A stretch of 5,268 nt of DNA from Candidatus Nomurabacteria bacterium RIFCSPLOWO2_01_FULL_36_10b (GCA_001785725.1 MFUQ01000012.1:18900-24167); one strand, 5' to 3'. Shown: positions 1 through 5,243, counted from the first letter of the stretch. The notes: generated by a model not told the origin, from the letters alone. Translations and numbers: made by a program.

Positions 1-1538
1 CCACGACCACCTGTCTGCTTTATATATTTATTTTCAATATCAGAAGAGCCGGTAATTGTTTCGCGGTATGCTACTTGTGGAGCGCCGACATTTGCTTCAA
101 CACCGAACTCTCGTTTCATACGATCAACAATAATTTCCAGATGGAGCTCACCCATGCCAGAAATAATTGTATCCGTTGTTTCTTGGTCAGTTGAAACATG
201 GAAAGTAGGGTCCTCTGATGAAAGGCGAGACAAAGCCATACCCATCTTCTCTTGATCTGCTTTTGTTTTTGGTTCAATCTTTAATGATACAACTGGTTCA
301 GGAAATATTATACCTTCAAGTATAATTTTACTATTTTCATCACACAACGTATCGCCTGTCACTGCAGTTTTTAATCCTACGGCCGCGGCAATTTCACCAG
401 CATATACATCTTTAACTTCTTCCCTATCATTTGCATGCATACGGAGTATACGTCCCATTCGTTCTTTATCTCCAGTACGAGGATTATACACATATGACCC
501 TGCTGATAATGAGCCAGAGTAAACACGGAAATATGTAAGCTGACCAACAAATGGATCTGTTTGTAATTTAAATGCCAAAGCAGAGAATGGGGCCGTATCT
601 GATGCTGGACGCTCTTCTGTTAATTTGGTGTCTGGATTCTCTCCTTGCATTGGAGGAACATCTAAAGGAGACGGTAGATAATCAACAACGGCATCAAGGA
701 TAAGCTGAACTCCTTTATTACGAAGAGCAGTGCCTGTGAAAACTGGCACCAATTGATTTGTTAAAATTGTAGTACGCGCTACCGCTTTAAGTTCTTCTAC
801 AGTGAATTCTCCACCATCAAGATAACGATTCATAAGGGCCTCGTCGTTCTCAACAATTTTTTCTATCATAATCCCACGATATTTATCAGCATCAGCTTTA
901 AGTTCCACAGGAATTTCGTGCTCAACAACTTCATTACCTTTATCACCTTCAAATGTATATGCTTTCATTGTCATTAAATCAACAATTCCTTGCATCGCCT
1001 CTTCTTGCCCCCATGGAATTTGGAATCTGCAAGCTTTCGTTGTCAAACGATCAAGAATAGATTGAAATGATTTTTCAAAACTTGCCCCAATACGGTCAAG
1101 TTTATTTATGAAACAAATACGTGGGACATGATACTTATCAGCCTGACGCCATACGGTTTCTGATTGTGGTTCAACACCTGCAACACCATCAAAAACAGTA
1201 ATAGCTCCGTCAAGCACTTTCATTGAACGTTCTACTTCAACAGTAAAATCTACGTGCCCAGGCGTATCAATAATATTAAAACGATGAGCGAATGTTTTAT
1301 CTCCTTTTCTATAAAGCGGAGTCCAGAAACATGTTGTAGCGGCGGCGGTAATCGTAATGCCTCTTTCGCGCTCTTGTTCCATCCAGTCCATAACAGCCTC
1401 ACCTTCGTGCACTTCACCAATTTTATGAGAAACACCAGTATAAAAAAGCACGCGTTCACTAAACGTTGTCTTGCCAGCATCGATGTGCGCAATGATGCCA
1501 AAATTACGAACTCGCTCTAATGGATAATCTCTACTCAT
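1..1538 (-). CDS. fusA: Translation elongation factor G (EF-G), N-terminal 512 codons, cut by window edge
   Basis: EF-G is the GTPase that drives translocation of tRNA and mRNA on the ribosome and helps recycle ribosomes. The frame is open from ATG at 1538 to the window edge. Visible GTPase motifs are the P-loop AHIDAGKT (residues 17-24), switch I RGITI (59-63, with the conserved Thr62), DTPGH (91-95) and NKLD (145-148; NKMD is more usual). A beta-barrel domain II follows (FSALAFKLQTDPFVGQLTYF), then domain III with the signature GMGELHLEI. The start of domain IV is present (PQVAYRETI, then QTGGRG at the edge). About 190 residues, the rest of domain IV and domain V, lie outside the window. 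It is third in the order rpsL-rpsG-fusA, 117 bp after rpsG. No Shine-Dalgarno sequence precedes the ATG. The motifs match housekeeping EF-G rather than a TetM-type protection protein. Confidence 0.97.
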   Translation of the reverse strand, partial: MSRDYPLERVRNFGIIAHIDAGKTTFSERVLFYTGVSHKIGEVHEGEAVMDWMEQERERGITITAAATTCFWTPLYRKGDKTFAHRFNIIDTPGHVDFTVEVERSMKVLDGAITVFDGVAGVEPQSETVWRQADKYHVPRICFINKLDRIGASFEKSFQSILDRLTTKACRFQIPWGQEEAMQGIVDLMTMKAYTFEGDKGNEVVEHEIPVELKADADKYRGIMIEKIVENDEALMNRYLDGGEFTVEELKAVARTTILTNQLVPVFTGTALRNKGVQLILDAVVDYLPSPLDVPPMQGENPDTKLTEERPASDTAPFSALAFKLQTDPFVGQLTYFRVYSGSLSAGSYVYNPRTGDKERMGRILRMHANDREEVKDVYAGEIAAAVGLKTAVTGDTLCDENSKIILEGIIFPEPVVSLKIEPKTKADQEKMGMALSRLSSEDPTFHVSTDQETTDTIISGMGELHLEIIVDRMKREFGVEANVGAPQVAYRETITGSSDIENKYIKQTGGR

Positions 1539-1564
1539 ATAATACGTTTTATAAATTATATTGT

Positions 1565-1586
1565 GTTGTGAATTTTATTCACCAAC
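1565..1586 (-). other. Small hairpin in the rpsG-fusA spacer
   Basis: The 117-bp spacer 1539-1655 is very AT-rich and holds no gene. Within it an inverted repeat pairs GTGAAT with ATTCAC around a 3-nt loop, extended by three more pairs past a one-base bulge. No T-run follows on the minus strand, so it does not look like a terminator. A perfect TATAAT (complement of 1555-1560) lies downstream and could be the -10 of an internal fusA promoter. No good -35 is spaced from it, and such hexamers are common by chance in sequence this AT-rich. Confidence 0.3.
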
Positions 1587-1655
1587 TATGTATAAATTAA
1601 ATTAATAATATCTTTATGCTAATAATAATTATCAAAGATGAATATAATTATGCAA

Positions 1656-2126
1656 TTACCACGCCAAGTGAGCAAATGCTTTATTTGCCTCTGCCATACG
1701 ATGTGTGTCATCTCTTTTCTTAATTGCTGTGCCTTCATTTTTACTTGCGGCAACAATCTCATCACACAAACGCAGGGACATTGCTTTTCCTTTTCCTGTT
1801 CGAGCTGTATCAATAATCCAACGCATTGCTAATTGTTGGCGACGGTCAGCACGTACTTCGCGAGGAACTTGGTAATTAGCGCCACCGACACGACGTGAAC
1901 GTACTTCCATTGTAGGACCTACATTTTTTATTGCTTGGTCAAAAACCTCCAAAGGATTTGGATTCCCTGTTTTTTCTTTCATAATCTCAAAAGCATCATA
2001 AACTATTTGCTGGGCAACAGTTTTCTTTCCTTCCAACATTATATAATTTATAAAACGGCCTACTTTTATTGAGTTATATAGCATATCTGCTTCAGGACGT
2101 TTTCGATTTTTTATTGGGCTACGCAT
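1656..2126 (-). CDS. rpsG: 30S ribosomal protein S7 (uS7)
   Basis: uS7 nucleates assembly of the 30S head by binding the 3' major domain of 16S rRNA, and it lines the E site. The frame codes for 156 residues, the usual length for a bacterial S7. Conserved stretches are GRFINYIMLEGKKT near residues 23-36, EVRSRRVGGANYQVPREV in the middle, LAMRWI, and the C-terminal block TAIKKRDDTHRMAEANKAFAH. It ends seven residues into the helix-end region, at AFAHLAW, without the long E. coli K-12 type tail. The ATG at 2126 is chosen because the protein then begins MRSPIKNRKRP, as family members do. The nearest purine-rich run (GAGAGAG, complement of 2143-2149) ends 16 nt upstream, too far for a normal Shine-Dalgarno site. 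It lies 81 bp after rpsL. In E. coli, S7 represses its own translation at this spacer. Confidence 0.98.
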   Translation of the reverse strand: MRSPIKNRKRPEADMLYNSIKVGRFINYIMLEGKKTVAQQIVYDAFEIMKEKTGNPNPLEVFDQAIKNVGPTMEVRSRRVGGANYQVPREVRADRRQQLAMRWIIDTARTGKGKAMSLRLCDEIVAASKNEGTAIKKRDDTHRMAEANKAFAHLAW

Positions 2127-2141
2127 ATTATTGATTCAGTT

Positions 2142-2179
2142 TCTCTCTCATAACCACCAGAGCGAGAATATGAGAAAAA
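2142..2179 (-). promoter_or_regulatory. Hairpin with mini-ORF in the rpsL-rpsG spacer; candidate S7 autoregulatory site
   Basis: On the mRNA strand, UUUUUCUCAUA (complement of 2179-2169) pairs with UAUGAGAGAGA (complement of 2152-2142). This gives 11 consecutive pairs, two of them G-U, closing a 16-nt loop. The 3' arm contains the only purine-rich run upstream of rpsG and an ATG at 2151. That ATG opens a 7-codon frame (MREKLNQ, stop TAA at 2130-2128) ending one base before the rpsG ATG. Seen: the pairing and the mini-ORF. Known: E. coli S7 binds the rpsL-rpsG spacer to repress rpsG. Inferred: this hairpin may play the same role here. Confidence 0.4.
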
Positions 2180-2207
2180 CTTACTATATGTTAATTATGT
2201 ATAAATT

Positions 2208-2621
2208 TTACTTTTTCTCCTTCTTCGCTCCATAACGAGAACGAGAGTTTTTTCGTTTTGTTACTCCTGTTGTATCAAGAACTCCGCGAACAATAGTATA
2301 TCTAACGCCAATCAGGTCTTTTATACGACCACCGCGCAACATAACTACACTGTGTTCTTGTAAATTATGACCTTCGCCCGGGATATATGCCGTTACTTCC
2401 ATTCCATTAGTAAGACGAACACGAGCTATTTTACGAATAGCAGAGTTTGGCTTCTTAGGTGTAGTAGTTGTAACTTTTACACATACCCCACGTTTGAACG
2501 GAGATGAATAGTATGATGGCTTATTCTCTCTATTATTAAATCCACGACGAAGTGCCACAGCTACTGGTTTTCGCTTCTGCGCTGTGCGTCTTTTACGAAT
2601 AAGTTGGTTAATAGTTGGCAT
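2208..2621 (-). CDS. rpsL: 30S ribosomal protein S12 (uS12), with Ile in place of a near-invariant Pro
   Basis: uS12 sits at the decoding centre of the 30S subunit and helps check codon-anticodon pairing. The frame codes for 137 residues, matching the longer form seen in Bacilli rather than the 124-residue E. coli form. The difference lies in the N-terminal extension between residues 11 and 42. Signatures are KRGVC (43-47), TTTPKKPNSAIRK (52-64), YIPGEGHNLQEHS (79-91) and GGRIKDLIGVRY (97-108). Lys56 and Lys101 match the E. coli lysines whose mutation gives streptomycin resistance. Asp102 matches the residue that RimO methylthiolates in E. coli. Residue 104 is Ile (codon ATT, complement of 2310-2312), where nearly all S12 proteins have Pro. 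The start at 2621 gives the expected MPTINQLIRK. The only AGG upstream is 14 nt away. It is first in the str operon. Confidence 0.98.
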   Translation of the reverse strand: MPTINQLIRKRRTAQKRKPVAVALRRGFNNRENKPSYYSSPFKRGVCVKVTTTTPKKPNSAIRKIARVRLTNGMEVTAYIPGEGHNLQEHSVVMLRGGRIKDLIGVRYTIVRGVLDTTGVTKRKNSRSRYGAKKEKK

Positions 2622-2629
2622 GCGGAGCT

Positions 2630-2658
2630 ACTGTACCTAAAAAATAAAAAATATGCAA
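2630..2658 (-). promoter_or_regulatory. Weak promoter candidate next to the rpsL start
   Basis: On the minus strand TTGCAT (complement of 2653-2658) and TACAGT (complement of 2630-2635) are separated by exactly 17 nt. They match the -35 and -10 consensus at 3 of 6 and 4 of 6 positions. Transcription would start within a few bases of the rpsL ATG, giving an almost leaderless mRNA. That would fit the lack of a Shine-Dalgarno site. The spacer is nearly all T, so chance similarity is a real possibility. Confidence 0.25.
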
Positions 2659-2669
2659 GTTTATAGCTC

Positions 2670-2704
2670 AAAAAACACAAACCCCGCCAGAGGCGGGATT
2701 TGTG
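2670..2704 (-). terminator. Intrinsic terminator between the membrane-protein gene and rpsL
   Basis: Read on the minus strand, CACAAA and CCCGCC form the 5' arm and GGCGGG and TTTGTG the 3' arm, with one internal mismatch and a TCT loop. Six T residues follow at once (complement of 2675-2670). This is a textbook Rho-independent terminator. The plus strand has no T-run after the stem, so it works in one direction only. It lies 82 nt past the stop codon of the 491-residue gene and 48 nt before rpsL. It therefore ends the protease/membrane-protein transcript. A promoter candidate lies upstream of it, so it could also act inside an rpsL leader. Confidence 0.92.
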
Positions 2705-2761
2705 AGGACGTTTGATGCTTGTGATTGAAACTTGCGATGAAGCTCGCTCACTCACATTGGC

Positions 2762-2790
2762 ATGCTAGCATAATAGGATTGTAAAGTCAA
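2762..2790 (-). promoter_or_regulatory. Candidate str-operon promoter with extended -10, overlapping the upstream stop codon
   Basis: On the minus strand TTGACT (complement of 2785-2790, 5 of 6 to consensus) lies 17 nt before TAGCAT (complement of 2762-2767, 4 of 6). A TGC directly before it forms an extended -10. The -35 overlaps the TGA stop of the 491-residue gene. The -10 lies inside a 10-bp perfect palindrome, ATGCTAGCAT (2762-2771). Transcription would start near 2755-2757 and give an rpsL leader of about 135 nt containing the terminator at 2670-2704. A near-identical TATGCTATCAT precedes the M50 gene. The promoter role is inferred from sequence only. Confidence 0.5.
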
Positions 2791-4262
2791 GAAATGAAAG
2801 ATAGATCAAAACTTTTATTAATAATGCCATTTGATGCAAAAATTGAGTCCGATGTGAAAATTGGCTGATATTGCTCATCAGATATCTTACGTTCAATAAC
2901 AAGATAATATTCTCCTTTAGGAACAAGACAGAAATAGCGCCCACGAATATCCAATACAGCATGAGCAACTTCACGTCTTAATTGTGTGCTGAAAACACGT
3001 ATAATCGCATATGCCAAACTACTGTTATTTGAATCTTGGTGAATACGACCATATGCTCGTGGCTTTATGCCTAATGCTCTAAAGAAGAAAACAATAGCAT
3101 ATATACCGAGAAATATGAAACCCCATGTTGTTGGCTTGGCAAGAAGAAAAATAGCCGTAACTATAAACCCAACATATAATAAAATATCTGATATTATTGC
3201 GACAGTAACACTAACTCCTGAAATATAGCCAACTCCCATACGCTTCTTTTCTTCCTGATTCCAATCTATAACGTCTGGATCCATAGGAATATTTTTTGTT
3301 ATAACTTGGTTCTCGCCAACACCTACATCTTCACCAAAATAAAGGTCTTGGTAAAGCGCATCTGACGTACGACCTTGCATACGAGTTGATGGGAAATGAT
3401 AGTGTGTTTTTCCTACATTAACTACGTATATACCGGGAGAGACAAGAAATCCATAACGACCATTTATATCAGTAATTGATGTTGCAATTTCTTTCCCATC
3501 TTTCCCTAATAATGTAACGTACGCTGGGTCAAGCGGTTGTTTGCTAATACTGTCATATACGACACCCCATGGCTCACTCTTTCTACGAAGTCCTAAAAGA
3601 ATAGATATGACATTCCATATACGTATAGGTAAGGCAATAATGAACTCGGGTATTCTGAAAATGCTACTTATAAATGAGAGAAGTGTTGAACTTAGTGTAG
3701 CTAAAATACCAATACTAGCAATAATCATTCCAATAATTTGAGCAATATTAAACGTTGCTGGCTGTGGTTCTGTAACTATATTTGTTACAACATGTGTAAT
3801 CACTTCGGGTTCAGGAATAATTGTTTCTGGCTCCGGTTGCTCAATTGGCTCTACTGGTAATATAGGCGCTGGTTTATTATACGTGACTGTATCATTAAGT
3901 TCTTTTACAACTTCTGCGTCCTTTAAAAATTGCACATACACTGAATATACCCCGGATGAACATCTTGTAGCGCCACCACAAATATCCCATGATAGTTGCG
4001 ATCCCGTATATGGATAAGTAGTTGGGTTAAAAAAATCAGGCGAATTTGATAATTTAATGTGTGTTACATATGCCGGCGCTATAAAACGCAGTTGAACAAT
4101 ATGATTATTTGTTGTTTGCGTGGCATATGTCATAACAGGAACAACCGCATACAATCCGCCAATAATAAGAATAACTGGCATCAAATATCTCATCCATAGG
4201 ATGAGATATAAATTCATATACTCTTTATTTTTATATTTTACATTCATAAAAACACTTGGCAT
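2787..4262 (-). CDS. Multi-domain membrane protein: Ig-like region, Pro/Glu linker, two carboxypeptidase-regulatory-like domains
   Basis: This is a 491-residue envelope protein of unknown function. Hydrophobic residues 26-47, ending VMTYA/TQ, look like a signal peptide or anchor. Residues about 54-128 resemble an Ig-like beta-sandwich (IKLSNSPDF, then W92, and SVYVQFLKD); Cys95 and Cys101 are close enough to pair. Residues 130-168 form a Pro/Glu-rich linker. A membrane segment spans about 173-200, followed by a partly hydrophobic stretch at 205-225. Residues 231-292 form a transthyretin-like carboxypeptidase-regulatory domain (VYDSISKQPLDPAYV, TDINGRYGFLVSPG), followed by DLYFGE and IPMDP. 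Two membrane segments (about 350-375 and 379-396) precede a second, more divergent such domain at 403-460. From memory this architecture is common in Parcubacteria. The start at 4262 is 2 nt after the protease stop with AGG 9 nt upstream. M16 and M24 are alternatives, and M24 would give a more normal signal peptide. The stop is TGA. Confidence 0.85.
   Translation of the reverse strand: MPSVFMNVKYKNKEYMNLYLILWMRYLMPVILIIGGLYAVVPVMTYATQTTNNHIVQLRFIAPAYVTHIKLSNSPDFFNPTTYPYTGSQLSWDICGGATRCSSGVYSVYVQFLKDAEVVKELNDTVTYNKPAPILPVEPIEQPEPETIIPEPEVITHVVTNIVTEPQPATFNIAQIIGMIIASIGILATLSSTLLSFISSIFRIPEFIIALPIRIWNVISILLGLRRKSEPWGVVYDSISKQPLDPAYVTLLGKDGKEIATSITDINGRYGFLVSPGIYVVNVGKTHYHFPSTRMQGRTSDALYQDLYFGEDVGVGENQVITKNIPMDPDVIDWNQEEKKRMGVGYISGVSVTVAIISDILLYVGFIVTAIFLLAKPTTWGFIFLGIYAIVFFFRALGIKPRAYGRIHQDSNNSSLAYAIIRVFSTQLRREVAHAVLDIRGRYFCLVPKGEYYLVIERKISDEQYQPIFTSDSIFASNGIINKSFDLSFIS
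4185..4209 (-). repeat. Perfect 11-bp inverted repeat with 3-nt loop in the 5' coding region of the membrane-protein gene
   Basis: On the minus strand ATATCTCATCC (complement of 4209-4199) is followed by a 3-nt loop and its exact complement GGATGAGATAT (complement of 4195-4185). It spans codons 18 to 26 if the gene starts at 4262. The 3' arm contains ATG codon 24, an alternative start, so a folded mRNA would hide that start. No T-run follows, so it is not a terminator. The pairing is certain; any regulatory role is inferred. Confidence 0.6.
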
Positions 4263-4264
4263 TA

Positions 4265-4912
4265 TTACATACCTGACAATAATAGCAACGCACTATTGCC
4301 TGCCAATAGTTTAAATATTATCATAATCAATTTCTCAAGTGACCCCCAAAAAATAAAAAATATAATAAAGAAAAATACTATTGAATATCTTGTAAGGATT
4401 ATTTTTAACCATCTATATTGATTAGGCAATATAGCAAATAATACATGGTGCCCGTCAAGCGGCGGCGCTGGTAGTAAATTAAAAATCGCAAGTACAATAT
4501 TCAAAAGAACAATCATTGCAGACAACACCATAAATGGTGATTGCTCTATCCCAACCAATGGAGATATTCTAATAATTATTGCGAAAACAAGCGCTAAAAC
4601 TATATTTGACGATGGCCCGGCAAGAGCTACTAATGCCCCGCCCCATTTTCTGTGTTTTTTAAAGTTCAGCGGATTAAATGGAACTGGTTTTGCCCATCCT
4701 AATAATATCGGTGAATGAACTATTACAAGAAAAAGTGGAAGTAAAATAGAGCCAACTATATCAATATGCTTAAACGGGTTTAATGTAAGGCGGCCCATCA
4801 TACGAGCCGTTGGGTCTCCTAGTGCCTCAGCGGCATACCCATGAGCAACTTCATGTATAATGACAGACAAAAATAGGACAATGATATAAACGATAATAGT
4901 TAGTGCGCTCAT
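4265..4912 (-). CDS. Site-2 protease family (M50) intramembrane zinc metalloprotease
   Basis: M50 proteases are zinc-dependent membrane enzymes that cut substrates within or near the lipid bilayer. The zinc site HEVAH is at residues 20-24 inside the first membrane helix. The third ligand motif, NLLPAPPLDG, is at 145-154 with Asp153. Between them are ALGDPTARMMGRLTLNPFKHID (30-51), GWAKPVPFN (72-80) and ALAGPSSN (96-103), all typical of the compact bacterial S2P-like group without a PDZ domain. Four to six hydrophobic helices are visible, at about 4-26, 52-71, 92-116, 127-147 and 170-204. All catalytic residues are intact, so activity is likely. The length of 215 residues is normal. The gene ends 2 nt before the membrane-protein gene, so translational coupling is likely. 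No Shine-Dalgarno site precedes the ATG at 4912, which is chosen because the first helix starts right after it. The substrate is unknown. Confidence 0.93.
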   Translation of the reverse strand: MSALTIIVYIIVLFLSVIIHEVAHGYAAEALGDPTARMMGRLTLNPFKHIDIVGSILLPLFLVIVHSPILLGWAKPVPFNPLNFKKHRKWGGALVALAGPSSNIVLALVFAIIIRISPLVGIEQSPFMVLSAMIVLLNIVLAIFNLLPAPPLDGHHVLFAILPNQYRWLKIILTRYSIVFFFIIFFIFWGSLEKLIMIIFKLLAGNSALLLLSGM

Positions 4913-4935
4913 AGTTCTTGCTTTTTATATATTCT

Positions 4936-4944
4936 ATGATAGCA
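4936..4944 (-). promoter_or_regulatory. Candidate extended -10 promoter for the M50/membrane-protein unit
   Basis: On the minus strand TGC directly precedes TATCAT (complement of 4936-4941, 5 of 6 to TATAAT), forming an extended -10. No convincing -35 lies 16-18 nt upstream, which extended -10 promoters often tolerate. Transcription would start near 4929, leaving a leader of about 17 nt. The core TATGCTATCAT differs by one base from the TATGCTAGCAT upstream of rpsL. Confidence 0.45.
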
Positions 4945-4948
4945 TACG

Positions 4949-4977
4949 TTGAGTAAAAGTTACATATATTATTTATT
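4949..4977 (+). promoter_or_regulatory. Weak promoter candidate for rpmB
   Basis: TTGAGT (4949-4954) lies 17 nt before TTTATT (4972-4977), which matches the -10 consensus at 4 of 6 positions. The start would fall about 14 nt before the rpmB ATG. The 85-bp divergent spacer must contain an rpmB promoter if rpmB is the first gene of its unit. The AT richness makes this particular pair uncertain. Confidence 0.2.
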
Positions 4978-4997
4978 GTTTAACTTATATTACCTTT

Positions 4998-5243
4998 ATG
5001 GCAAAAATTTGCGCAATTACAGGAAAAAGTTCTCAAATGGGTGGAAAGTATTCTAACCGTGTTCGCGCTACACAATTTAACCCAACAGGAGATTATCGTC
5101 GCTATGCTAATATTCAAAAGAAAACATATTACATTCCAGAAATTGATAAAAAAGTAATCGTTGAAGTTTCAGCGCGCGGTATCAAAACTATCAACAAGAA
5201 AGGTGCTTACATTGCTCTCAAAGAAGCTGGAATTATAAAGTAA
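4998..5243 (+). CDS. rpmB: 50S ribosomal protein L28 (bL28), zinc-free form
   Basis: bL28 is a small protein of the 50S subunit. The frame codes for 81 residues, close to the usual length. The N-terminus MAKICAITGKSSQMGGKYSNR follows the family pattern of C-x-(I/V)-T-G-K followed by a basic loop. YRRYANIQKKTYY and VEVSARGIKTINKKG match the conserved strand and the (S/R)-x-K-G-(I/M)-(K/R)-x-I-x-K-K-G turn near residues 58-69. Only Cys5 is present and the CxxC zinc pairs are missing, so this is the cysteine-free type also seen in E. coli. The start at 4998 is the only sensible ATG. No Shine-Dalgarno sequence precedes it (TTACCTTT directly before the ATG). It is divergent from the M50 gene. No terminator is visible in the 25 bases after the stop. 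Confidence 0.95.
   Translation: MAKICAITGKSSQMGGKYSNRVRATQFNPTGDYRRYANIQKKTYYIPEIDKKVIVEVSARGIKTINKKGAYIALKEAGIIK

Noticed and set aside
1254..1520. Open frame of 88 codons on the plus strand within fusA
   Set aside because: It lies wholly antisense to the strongly conserved EF-G GTPase domain, and its translation shows no recognisable family.
1..1538. fusA as a TetM-like ribosomal protection gene or EF-G paralogue
   Set aside because: Its GTPase and domain III motifs match housekeeping EF-G, and it sits in the str operon directly after rpsG.
1610..1639. ATCTTT / AAAGAT inverted repeat in the rpsG-fusA spacer
   Set aside because: Six A/T-dominated pairs around an 18-nt interior are expected by chance in such AT-rich sequence, and no T-run follows.
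2561..2755. 64-codon minus-strand frame overlapping the rpsL start and the terminator
   Set aside because: It runs through the terminator stem and out of frame into rpsL; its translation is low-complexity and it has no start signal.
2787..2789. TGA as a glycine codon, as in Gracilibacteria and Absconditabacteria
   Set aside because: TGA ends the 491-residue gene just after the end of its last domain, and none of the conserved genes contains an in-frame TGA.
4120..4314. Plus-strand 64-codon frame across the junction of the protease and membrane-protein genes
   Set aside because: It is antisense to two well-supported genes and hydrophobic only because the opposite strand codes for membrane segments.
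4998..5243. Zinc-binding form of L28
   Set aside because: Only one cysteine is present, so there is no CxxC pair to bind zinc.
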